The notes below the pieces were generated by a model. The model was not told the DNA's origin. It did not search any database and saw only the letters and a list, made by a program, of their open reading frames with translations. Made by a program: the position numbers and the translations under genes. This document shows positions 12,161-23,310 of a stretch of 64,000 bases of DNA, one piece after another. The DNA is from Apis mellifera (taxonomy: Eukaryota; Arthropoda; Insecta; Hymenoptera; Apidae): the NCBI RefSeq assembly GCF_003254395.2, contig NC_037642.1, positions 4,831,903 to 4,895,902 on the forward strand. Reading direction: 5' to 3'. Each line of letters begins with the position of its first letter. Position 1 is the first letter of the stretch.

Positions 12161-15100
12161 TGTTATAACTCTTGCGTGCGTTATTTAGAGTTCTCTTTGG
12201 CGCACGTGTGCGCTTGTTGTTCGTGGTCAAAGGTAGTTTCGAAGTTGAATAGAAATGCGAGCGAGTATTTTGATACGTAAAATGTCAAAGGAGAGGATAT
12301 AAGGAAATTATACACGATGAAACTTCAAAAATTGAATAATAGATCTTGGATGTATTTAATAATACAAAGATTTCCATCATCATCATTCCTTTGTCATTAA
12401 AAATCCGGAAGAAACTTGTAGACTTTTCATTCTTACAGCTTCGATAATATAATCGCTAGTTCCCCTCTAATATCTAGTTATAAATAATATAGTTACATAT
12501 AATATAATCTAGTTTCCCCTAGAACAATTGGAGAACGAGGGGGAAAAAGTGGCGTGCGATTGAATCGAGAACATGTTTCTACAATTCGAAACGATGCTCC
12601 GATATTTTTACCTTCGAAATCTTTCGCACAAGTTTCGAAAACTCGAGAGGTTTTTGCGGTGCAAAAAGTCGAGCACGCGGATTTTCATCCAGTTTCGAAA
12701 GGCCGTCGACCGAACTTTTCCCCTCTCTCTTTCTCTCTTTCTGTTTTATCGCTTCCCCAACGTGTTTTCGACACGTTGAGACAAAACTCGCCGGTTTTGT
12801 CCTCGAGGCCAGGTCCTCGGACACAGGAAAGATTAATTACTGTCCACCCCTTCGTGCCCCCCTCCGCTCGCCGTGGAAGCGTTCGTTTTTCGGGGACACG
12901 CGTGTGGAAAATCCAATTTTCCGGACACGTCCTGCGGTGCCAATTAGGGGCTCGATGGGACGTTTGAAGTTGCGAATCATATAGCGCGGAAATTTTATTT
13001 GTCCGCCTCTGGTTTGGACGGGAGCATGGTCATTTTGGAAGACGCGTTTTACGCGTGAAATAAAATATTCATTTTTCTTTCTTTTTTTTATCCGTTATGG
13101 ACAGGAGTGAATACAATTTTTTAAATGTTGTATATTGTACACGATTAATCACGAGAGCTATTCCGAAACTTTCGCTCTCAGTGTAATCTCCATGAAACAG
13201 ATCTCGCTTTCGATTTCGCTCAATGCGTCTTTTCTTCAGGATCTCTTTTCAATCACGTTCGTTCGTTGCACAGAGAAATCAACGTTAATTTAATTTCCTC
13301 GAAAACATATATCTTCCATTTATTTTTAGATAAAAAATCATCTCTCCTTTTCCTCTTGCAATTCTAAAGATATCCCTCTTCCAGGATATTTCCAAAGCAA
13401 ATAATTCACAAATCTCGATCAAAAGTCTCCAAAAATATATACAAATAAGAACAGGACTGTCCATAGCAATCGATCAGTATACGTACTCCACCTTTCTAAG
13501 AAAAGCTTAGTTCTTGGCAAGGGATTAAAAAAGGAAAGAAAAGAAAAGGAAAGATTGGCTCGTAACTTTTCCTTTCCTTTCGCTCGATTCAACAACGAGA
13601 GAAGTTTGCCTTATGGTCGATCCACGCAATTTTCTGCCCGCCATCGGAAACCTATCCACCCCTCCTCTCAGTGCACACGTAGGATTTTTTTTTTTTCCTC
13701 GAAAAACCCACGACTCGTCGATAGTTTGTACTCGCTCTTTTATCGGCCCTTCTCTCGAACAAGGAAATTCGAGGACGAACTCGAGACAGGTAATTGCGCT
13801 TTCTTCGAATTGCAATCAACATAGTCGACTTGGACGAAACTCTTGAAAGAAAGAGATCCTCTTCTTTGTAACTCTTATTTGGCCAATACTTGTGAAATTG
13901 TTTGTATTCAGATACGTTTCATCGGAATGTGAGAGTTCTTTCTCGAATTCTTTTAGAAAGAAGAGAGTTGTAATTTTGTTAGGAGAAGAAAGATGTTTCT
14001 AATTATTTTAATTGAGGCAATGATAATTGTTATTGGAACGGTGATTGATATAGGATAAGTGAGTCTTGATGTCTATGTGTGCAAGATAAACGAGTTAATA
14101 TTAATTGTAACTCAGCAATGACGTATTCTTTTGTTGCTAATAATAAAAGAATGGCGAAAAATCGGCAGATCCAATCACGAAATTAAACGCTAAACAAACC
14201 TCGAATCTCCGACCAATCTCCTCTCTCCCAAACAAACAAACAAACATCCCTCCTCATCCAGGAAACGAGCTACCAATTCTAAAATTGAAAAACTTGACTC
14301 CCAAAGGGGTGTCAGAAACGAGCGAAAACTACGTGTAAATTACTGAAAACGTTAGATCGAAACTCGAAGAAACTATAATGATCGGTTTTGGATTCCTGGT
14401 TGGATTAATATCTTCGAATCGATTTCCATATCCGTGTGAAGATTCGAATCATCCATTTGATAGCTCGAATCCCCAGAGATGTCGTCCACTATTCCTGTTT
14501 TCCAAGAGTTTCGTGCATTCGAAGCTTAGACCAACTTGCACATCGTGCGAAACACTGTTTGAATCGAGTTAATGCAAAGAGGGTTAAGGTTAAGTTTAAG
14601 GGGAGAAATTATGCTGACCATTATCTCTATAATACTTCACGTTCAGGAAGATCAAAAGTGCAGAAGCATCACAGCTTTTGGATAAATCCAAAGATCATTG
14701 GATGGATCGAAGGAGATTGAGAAAAATGTGTGACTCTTTTAAGACAAGTTTTAAGAGAAACGAATCTAATTAATAATTTGTATCTGTCCGTTTTGACAGA
14801 TAAAATAAGATGTAGTGATAAGTATGATTAAAATAAATCTGATTATTTTTAAAATCGTAGTTTCTCCTCATCTTATATTATATTATTCATTTTAGAACGG
14901 AGAATCTGTTTCGTGAGATATTAAATTTGAATTTGATCAAATTGGAGAAAGATTCACGGAATAATTGAACGACGTAATTATTTTTAGAAACTTGCTTTCT
15001 AATTTTCACGGAGAGAAAAATAAAAAGAATTGTTGGAATTGTTATTTTCTTCGATCAATTAACGATAATAAAAATCTCGATGCTGATAAATCGAATTGAT

Positions 15101-15538
15101 TAATTCCAGATTAATTCCAAAAAGAAGAAGAAGAAATTTATCTAATTATTCTCCAATTATTTCTCGTTTCAATCCCTTTATATTTAACTCGCGTATCATA
15201 AAAATCTCTCTGATAAAACTGTTTCCAATTTTTCCCAAAACTTTTCCCTCGATCAATAATTTCCCCCTCCTCGATATAATATTTTTTCTCGCGAGGGATT
15301 TCGAATTAAATTATTAACTCGCTCGAATTGAATCAACCTCCGAAATTTAAATTCGAAGAAAGGAGGGCGAAACAAATTTAAATGCAAGAAAAATCTTGGC
15401 GCGACACCACCCTCAAATAGATTCCCCGGCAAATCCTGTTTCGTCCAATAAGATTTTCCAATACGACTATAACTGGCCATCATGGATATTCAAACCGCAG
15501 GTGAATTCTATTTTTTACAACGTAAAAATGTTCCTCGT

Positions 15539-16122
15539 ACGCTTTCAAAAATCGAACGAAAAATGGAACGATTAAAGAAACCATGCTCGATTCCTATTTA
15601 AATTGTTTAACATTTTTGAGACATAGATGAACACCATAAAGAATGACCAATGAACCAATCCTCGAGTTCTATGTTCTGCAAATTTCGAAAATTCGAACGA
15701 AGAATCTTTTTCTCTATCCTTTTTTTTAAATATAATATATAAGAAAGTTATATATGATATGAAAGTTATATATAAAGTTATATATAAGAGTTTTTCTCAA
15801 AAGTAGCCATATATTGTCATAAACTTGAACTCGTTCTTCATACGCTTTCAAAAATCGAACGAAAAAATTGTGGAACGATTAAAGAAACCATGCTCGATTC
15901 CTATTTAAATTGTTTAACATCTTTGAAACATAGATGAACACCATAAGATTATTTATTATATCATTATAATACGAATGATTGCAAAGAATGAACCAATCCT
16001 CGAGTTCTATGCTCCGCAAATTTCGAAAGTTCGAACGAAGAATCTTTTTCTCTATCCTTTTTTTAAATATAATATATAAGAAACGAGTTTTTCTCAAAAG
16101 TAACCATATAAACCTGGACTCG
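15539..16122. repeat. Tandem duplication, unit about 300 bp
   Basis: Copy 1 (about 15539-15833) and copy 2 (about 15842-16122) both run from ACGCTTTCAAAAATCGAACG through CCATGCTCGATTCCTATTTAAATTG and CAATCCTCGAGTTCTATG to GAGTTTTTCTCAAAAGTA. Copy 1 has an extra TATATAAAGTTATATA expansion. Copy 2 has an insertion after ACACCATAAGATT. Divergence is higher than in the 182-bp duplication. Non-coding. Confidence 0.93.
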
Positions 16123-16397
16123 TGATTTATATATCACTGTCATCAACAATTAAATAACCCTTGGGTGCACGAACAGGAAAGGGTAGAGGGGGATGGAGGG
16201 GGTAAAAGTTGGAACTAATGTTTGTCAAATATTTGCCGTAGGAGTTTCATAGTCGTTACAACAGTTAACGCAAATAAATTGTAGTTTCATTAAATCCCGG
16301 CCCAACTCCATCACGAGCCTTGGGCCCTCGAGGGAATTCAGTTGTTCAAGGATCGCCATGGGATCGCCTTGTTCCGTGATTTCGAATCTCTGAGAGG

Positions 16398-16418
16398 GAG
16401 AGAGAGAGAGAGAGAGAA
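16398..16418. repeat. (AG)n microsatellite
   Basis: About ten AG repeats; non-coding. Confidence 0.93.
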
Positions 16419-18579
16419 AGAGATAGCCCGATGCTCGGAATAAGCCAATAAAGGCAGGCAAACTTCGTTTCGTTTGTTGATATTAGATGATTTGAACAGT
16501 TGTGTATATACATATATTCGCATGTTGGGATAAAAAAATAAAATTGCAGTATTTCTTAGCGAGATAGTTCGTTAGCCAGTATTGCGATATTTTAAATTCA
16601 ATTTTATTGCTGCTTGAATCAAGTTTTCCCTGGATGAAATTAAAATTAGACGATCGAGAGAGAGAGACAGAGAGGGGTTTATTGGTTATTTTAAAAGATT
16701 TTGGAAAGTGTATATGTATCAACGAGGGAACTTTTTGACAAATTTTTTTACGAATTCTCCGATTTTTAAAACCATCATCAAACGAATTTGCCAACTTTTT
16801 GTCGGGAGAGTTACTTTTTTGGAAGGTGGGCCATCGAAATCTGGTGAAAAAAAAAAAAAATTGTGGACCGGGTTTTTTAACCACTTGAGAGGGGAAAAAA
16901 ATGTGAATTTTTTTTTTCTATATTTGAATATCACTCATGATTTTATCGTTACATTTCTACGGAACAATATCATGAAAAAAAAATTGTATGAAGGATAATT
17001 CGAAACGAACTTCAACATTAAAATTAAATAAAAACATTTTTCTTTTTTCTTTCGACCAATGCTTCGTTCAATTGTTACTCCATTGCGCGGTTTAAAAAAT
17101 AAAATGATAAATATGAAATAAAAATTTCGCAAAGAAGAGAGAAACGATCGAAAATCTGCGTGATTTGTATGGGAACAAAGGAAACAGAGCAGAAATTAAA
17201 GATGAAAAATCAAATAAAAAATGTAAAATTCCACGAAGCAGTTTAATAATATAAATTATAAGAGTAAAAGATACTCCAGATTGAACCATACGTCACTAAA
17301 AAAAAAAAACATTTCCACGCTCGATATAAACGGCAGGGAAACTCACAAATCTTCATACGGTGACGATAGCCGTTAGTTCGTCAGCTTATCGATCGTCATT
17401 GCTGAGAAATTGTGCCCCTGGCGGTTCCAAAGAGCCGATAAATAAATCTCTCGTTTGACGTGATTCACAGTGAACATCAAGACTATTCCTGTACATGTCC
17501 CACAAGAATACATATATATATATTTTTAACTATTATTCTTTTCATTCAAAAATATCACAAAAATCATAGAAGATTGGGATCGAGATATAAAGTGAATGAC
17601 AGAGTGGTTTAAAAAATTATTCGTATCGTATAAAAGAAAATGTTGAGGATGAAAGATGATACAAAAAAAAAAAAGAGTTGTAACTCGATAATCTTTTTTC
17701 CTTTTATAAATGTACTTTCATGAACAGCATATGACAACTTTATCTTTCCAAATGGAATCAAAAAATTTTTCCAACACGATTTATTCTAAATCGATATATC
17801 ACAAAATAAAGAAAATTAAATTAAATTATTTATAGAGGAAAATATAGAGAGGACAAGATAAGTCTTAGAAGATATATAAAAAAGAAATCTTTAATCCACT
17901 GAACTATGATTTCATTTTCAGAAACGAAATCATACCATCCTCTTCATCCATCTGACAAAATTACATAAATTTACATCTCTCTGTGCCATCTTTCGTACGA
18001 AATATTTTTTCCTGCATATATTTATTATTATTACAATTTTTTATTTTATTACAACTCACTCGATTCGTATATCTGTTTCGAATAACGCATTTGGGGAAAA
18101 CAGAAATCGAAGGTTGAATCGAGGGATCATCTGCTTATGTTGGCGGGTTGTTCCGGGTCAGAGAGAATGGCAAGAATTCGCTCTGCTCCTCATCGATTAT
18201 CGTGCTTTCAAGCTTCATCCGGCTTTCGCCCGACTTCGACGTTCTCTTTCGTTTATCTCGTTGCTTGGCGATAAACGTCGCGGAAAATAAATAAATGATA
18301 AGCAAACCGGGATTCATTGGAAATTCAACCGGCCATTTGTTCCGGTTCAACAGATAAATTGTTCGGTTGATATTCTGTTATTAATATAAAGTAAAATTTT
18401 GGCAAGAATAATATCTTTTTTTGTATTTAAATTCCTTTTTCGAAATTATCCTTATTTCTTCTTTGCTGAAACTTTGGTAAAAGTTTTGTCCATTTATTTC
18501 TTTTCTCTTTTCATTTCGCTCGAGGCGATAAACCAATAAATGGAGACAAAATTTGGAGACAAAATTCGAACATGTATCT

Positions 18580-18597
18580 AATATATATATATATATA
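18580..18597. repeat. (TA)n microsatellite
   Basis: About eight AT repeats; non-coding. Confidence 0.85.
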
Positions 18598-18887
18598 CTT
18601 TTTTTACTTTTTCCTCTCCTCGTCTAAAAATTTCTATCCAAACGTATAAATTTATACGTACATGATCCTATCTAGGAATCTGGATTGCCATTCATTTTAG
18701 TCAGCATGAAAAATAAAAACGCATATATTGGACGGAATAACGATGTTCGATGAAATAAAACTGTTTATCACGGTATCGATGCTAGAAATCCGCGACCAAT
18801 CATGGACTTTCCACCGGAATTGAGAGGGAGAAAAATTAGTCGTATCTCGGCAAAAGCAAAAATATTATTCGCTATGATATTCGATAG

Positions 18888-18914
18888 TTTTTTTTTTTTT
18901 TTTTTTTTTTTTTT
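18888..18914. repeat. Poly-T tract (27 nt)
   Basis: Uninterrupted T run. No retroposon body with a target-site duplication is recognisable on either side. Confidence 0.95.
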
Positions 18915-20420
18915 CCATAAAAGCAAGGTCTATCGATCGAAAGCTGGAATCGACACGCGGCGATATAAAAGAAGAATAATTTGGGTAAAGTTTCGTACGT
19001 TTCTCGTAAATCAAATCAATTTTAACGAAGAAATCGCTGGATTAAATCGCGTTCATAAATTTCGATGAATTATTGCCGATCGGAATGTATTGCCTGTGAA
19101 AACGGAATCGACATTTCCAGAATAAAAGAATTTAAGATATAAAATTATAATTAAACATTTTTTTTTTATTATTATCGAGCAACATAATTACAATTTTCAT
19201 TTAAAGTTGGAAGGATAGCCGTGAAGTTTGATGAATAATTGCTATTAACAGATTGAACTTATATGATAAAAAAAAAAATTTCAATTTATTTCTAATTTTA
19301 ATTCCAAAAGATTCAAGTCAACAATTTTCAACGAGTTGAAAATAATTCGATACACGTTGTCACGTATGAAAATCTAAGAAGAAGATCTCCAAATCAAATC
19401 AAAGCTCATCGATTCGATACAACTATACAAAAATTCGAAGAAAAAGGAAAGAGTAAAAAAAATCGAATGAAAATAGAATCAAACCCTCATAACATTAACG
19501 AGAATAATTTCATCCAGCCAACGAAAACTACAAATTCAAAGAAATTCAAAAAAGGAAACGAAGAACCATTAACCCTTCGATCGAGCAACTATTCACAAAA
19601 GAGGAAAGAAACAAAAGAGAGAAAAAGAGTAAAAAAAATTAAATAACGCGCCACGTTAACCAAAATGACTCCTGAAGAAAAAGAAGAAAAAAAAAAAAAT
19701 ATCACAATTTCAAGCTGCCAGGAGGGAAGGTGTTCATTTAGAAAATCGTTTTTAACGATCATCTCCCTCGGAGGGGAAGCGTTAGAACAAAGTTAAACGT
19801 CGAGGGGAAGGTGTAATTGCGTTACCACGGTGGAACACTAATTGCACCATGGTCCTGGCCCGAATCGAATTGTGTCATCCTGTACTGTACTTGAGCGATA
19901 GTAATGGGTCTAAGATCAAAGTATTGTGACGAACCCCGGTGAACCGAATTTCCAATTCGCAAACGCGTGCAAACAGGAACTAGTGACCCCCTTCCCTCCC
20001 CTGATTATCCTCCTAAATCTGTACGCGCGAGATCACAGACAAAGACTTGTCTCCTTAACAAATTTCGATAATTTTATAAATTTCAAGAAGCGATATCATG
20101 CTTTTCCTTTATCAAGAAATTTAAGTATCGATAATTATCAGAGTGCAGATAAAAAAGAACAACAAGGAAACCCAATCTCGACTTAGATCAGTCGATATAT
20201 CCTTTACAATCCAGCCTAATAATCGAACGTATTAGCTCGAGATCGAGGAAGGGTCGATCTCTGGCGCGCCGATGAATCTCGAGAGCCTCGAAGAGAAGAC
20301 TGGCTCTGGTCCAAGGGCGTATCGAGAGCGTCCAAACCCTCTTACTCCTCTCACGCACGAAAAACACGGAGGAAGGCACGCGAGGTGTATTATAATGAAA
20401 TATTGAGAAATATCACTCAC

Positions 20421-20562
20421 CGAGCTGGCATCGATCGCCACCCCTTCCCAGGGGGCATTGACACCGTTGCCTGAAGGACCCTTGCTTCCGTCTCGGTGCG
20501 ACGTCGTTCCCTTCGAGATCCACGGCCATCGAGGTGTCGCCACCCCCCGTCTCGTCGTCGTC

Positions 20563-20605
<43 letters not shown>

Positions 20606-20742
20606 GCGATCAGATCGACGTCGTCGCCGTGGCTCTGCTCGATGTAACAGTTTCCGGCCGGGCCACAGTCTAACGAGCACGCTGGCTCCGTGCTCACTAT
20701 GCTCTCCATCGTGGAAGGCAGCTTTTGTTCCAAATTGGGGCC
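20421..20742 (-). CDS. Internal exon C: EGF-like module split by a poly-Asp loop
   Basis: This 322-nt exon starts in phase 0 and ends in phase 1. The acceptor is ...CCCGTTTTCCAG|GGC and the donor is CAGCTCG|GTGAGT. It begins GPNLEQKLPSTMESIVSTEP, then encodes a six-cysteine EGF-like module: CSLDCGPAGNC, a 61-residue loop, then CQCPLGRGGDRC. The last half is a very typical EGF C4-x-C5-x8-C6 ending. Standard EGF modules have roughly 8 residues between C3 and C4. Here that loop holds a run of 13 aspartates, a further DDD block, Gly/Thr-rich sequence and a basic patch (APRRKQGSFRQR). The phase-1 end suits a following extracellular module such as another EGF or a laminin-G domain. The frame is decided by the cysteine pattern: the other two frames give poly-Arg or poly-Val through the GAC repeat. 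Family: an EGF/laminin-G matrix protein is the best guess; exact identity is unknown. Confidence 0.88.
20566..20604 (-). repeat. Coding GAC microsatellite (13 Asp codons) in exon C
   Basis: Thirteen uninterrupted GAC codons (GTC on the plus strand) encode a pure aspartate run inside the C3-C4 loop of the second EGF-like module. Flanking codons GCC and GCG (Ala) bound it and three more GAC codons follow. Codon purity indicates slippage-driven length change, so the aspartate count is probably polymorphic. Confidence 0.95.
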
Positions 20743-23068
20743 CTGGAAAACGGGTGGTTTCAGAGAATAGAATGGTTTCGCTTTTCGAGGGGATTCTGCT
20801 AGATTGGAGATTGGAAAATTAAGGTTTTACTTTTATTTTTTTCTTCTTGTTCTTTTTTAGTGATTGTGGATGAAAGGGAAATAGTTGTTTTTTAATTTTT
20901 TAATTTTAATGAGATTTCAGAAGAGAAGGTTTTTCTTCTTCAATCTTGGAGGCACAAGTTTGGAAAAAGTTATACCATGAAACTTGGACTGTTTTCTTTT
21001 ATTGATGTAGATAGAAGAGTTCCTTTAATACTAGCATATACTATATAAGTTTGAAGTTAAAATAGAAAGTTATTGATACATCTCCATTGTATCTTTCTTT
21101 TCTAAGAGAAGAAGAAATAAGAAAGCAACAAGTTTTTTACGTGGCTTTGAGAAAAGAAAATTGTTCTTCCTGTTAATGTAAATTTGAAAGGAAATATAAG
21201 GAAGAGAGCTTAGATACATTTTTATCATCTTTGGGATCAAAGAAAAAGGAGAAATCGATTCTTTGATGTTGATATAACTTTGAAAAAAAAAAAAAAAAGG
21301 AGAAATACTGGAACGTCAAATTATTTTCATCGGTGTTACCGGTTGTATTTCTTCTGAGAAGAGAAATAGAAAGAGGAAATTATTTGGTGCTGTTGGTGCA
21401 GATTTGAAAGAAAATATAGGAAGTTTTTTTCCCTCTCTCTCCATTGTTAGTACGGTCGAGAGAAAATTCGAGAGATGACAGAAACGGAGCAGAAACTGAT
21501 TTTTCGAAGGACCTGTTGCACGTTTTTATCCGGAAGATCAGGCTAGACGAAGTCCGGATCGCATGGAAACGAGCACAATTTTTTTTTTTTTTTTCTAAAA
21601 CAATTCTATTTCTTTTTTTTCTTTTTTTTTTTCAACGAATAAAATGAGATTAGATAGAATAGCGAATAGATAGAAACGTGAAATATGAAATATGATTTAA
21701 GAGACTTTATTTTCTAGAGTGCAATCAAATCTTATAATTCTCTAATTTTCAAGAAACAAATATTTTATTCTTCTATTTTTTCCTTTGAATTTTAATTGGT
21801 ACGTGTAATAATATATTAATTATATTTTAAATAAAAAGAAATTGGAAAGAGTAAGAGTATAATTAAATAAAAAAAGGATTCGTTCGACTATATTTCACCA
21901 AGAGCTATTTTAAATATTGGAACTGAAAATGATTCATCGAGCGTTCTAATTTCCCAAAATTTCACGAATCCATATATTCGATCAAACGTGACTGACCTAT
22001 TTAACTTTACGTAAATATTTCATTTATATTTAAAGATATTCTTATTTATACTTCTACATACATATACATATATAAAAATTCTATTCTTGATCAAGATATA
22101 TCATTTTGCATAGCGATATTTTTATAAAAAAATTTCTAATTTCACCTAGAATTCTTATTTTTCTTCTAACTTCTTAAGTGTTATTAAAAATTCGGTCAGA
22201 GAATAATATTATGCTCTTTCCATTTTATCTATTTTTTTTTGTATTATTTGAAATCCAAAAATAAATATTCTTATACTGAATTGATACTGAAATGATATTG
22301 CGAATTTTCAGAGTTTCTAATGAATTGTATTTATCGAGACGCGAGTTAAGATCACCGAGCATCCTGTAACAATTTTCCAATTATCTCTCTTAATCCTTGA
22401 ACCACGAGATATTTCACGTTTATAAGGAAAATATACGAAACAAAAAGGGAAGAGACAAGCGAGTATAGAGAGAATAAGGAAAAAAAGAAATGGAGAAAAA
22501 AGGAGGAGACACGGATGGAATGACAAACAACAACAAACTGAAATTGCGTTTCGAACGCTTTCGGATAAATCGACGGTTGTTGGATCGATCATTCGAGATG
22601 GATGCAAAGAAATCCTGGATTGTAAAAAAAAAAAAGAGATAGCTTTGAGTATTTTCAGACGAAAACAATTTTTTTTCTGCGTGTATCGCGACTTATAATT
22701 CGTGAAACGTAAACAGAGAGAGTATTCGATTTATAAACTAGAAGAAGTGAAAAATAGAACAAGTTTTTATACACAACAATATATCAAATTTTTAAAACGT
22801 TTATTATTTTCCAATGACGATAGCAATATTTATTATTTCAAATATAAATTTTATAAATTTTCGATAAAATTTTCCCTTTCCTTGAAACGACGTTTAATCG
22901 TTTCACCAATTTAACACAATATCGATTTAATCGATCTACATTCATCAATTCATTCTATTAATTATTATTTATTATCCGTTAAATCGAATTTTCTCGAAAT
23001 TACGTCGTTTCATTTATTTTTTTTAATTCGTTTAATTTAATAAAAATGGAGAATTTTATTGTACACAC
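20743..23068 (-). other. Intron between exons B and C (2.3 kb)
   Basis: Bounded by the GTGTGT donor of exon B and the TTTTCCAG acceptor of exon C; phase 0. The interior is AT-rich. The part from about 20930 to 21430 contains diverged echoes of a motif resembling CTGTTnnTGnAnATTTGAAAG (for example near 21170 and 21390), suggesting an old local duplication. No ORF with recognisable protein content is present. Confidence 0.75.
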
Positions 23069-23310
23069 TTGAGACGTGGCTCGTAGTTCGACTCGATCGA
23101 CGGGTGGGCTAGTTTCCTCGATAATTTTGCTGGAATTCGTGGTGGAATTTTCTGGCGGTGGGTCCAAGTGTATCGTGAACGATGCACCGCGCATATAAAG
23201 GATGTCCTCGACGGCATCTTCATCGTCCGTGTCTTTGTTTAACTCGTCGTTCTCCACGTCTTCCACCAATTCGCCGAGCTCGCCCGTCGACGGCGATGTC
23301 GAATTCAGCT
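23069..23310 (-). CDS. Internal exon B: acidic, Ser/Thr-rich glycosylated linker
   Basis: This 242-nt exon starts in phase 1 and ends in phase 0. The acceptor is ...TATTTTGTTCCAG|AG and the donor is TCTCAA|GTGTGT, a weaker match to consensus. Joined to exon A it continues without a stop as ...YSCA|ELNSTSPSTGELGELVED. It has about 80 residues and no recognised fold. The first half is highly acidic (VEDVENDELNKDTDDEDAVED). A short hydrophobic stretch follows (ILYMRGASFTIHLD), then a Pro/Ser/Thr-rich segment. Three N-glycosylation sequons are visible (NST near the start, NST and NSS in PPPENSTTNSSK), fitting a secreted spacer between EGF modules. There are no cysteines before the donor. Coding status rests on phase compatibility with both neighbours, the open frame and the splice signals. 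The exact donor is the least certain part, because other GT dinucleotides lie within a few bases but would break the frame of exon C. Confidence 0.8.

Larger units (their letters stand above)
1..20420. other. Sequence 3' of exon C, probably intron of the minus-strand gene
   Basis: No coding exon can be firmly supported here. Because exon C ends with a strong phase-1 donor, the next exon lies either in this stretch and escaped notice or beyond position 1. Open frames of 60-157 codons occur on both strands, but they overlap one another, are low in complexity (Arg/Ser/Phe-rich) and show no family motif. Local CpG-rich blocks stand out near 1500-1760, 5940-6300, 8040-8290, 10400-10830 and 12780-12960. 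The rest is AT-rich with homopolymer tracts. Tandem duplications and microsatellites are listed separately. Confidence 0.6.

Noticed and set aside
3200..14460. tRNA B-box-like words such as GGTTCGAATC (near 3217) and GATTCGAATC (near 14443)
   Set aside because: No A box, acceptor stem or cloverleaf could be built around them.
20417..20680. Poly-Arg and poly-Val frames over exon C
   Set aside because: Shadow frames of the GAC repeat; the EGF cysteine pattern fixes the real frame on the minus strand.
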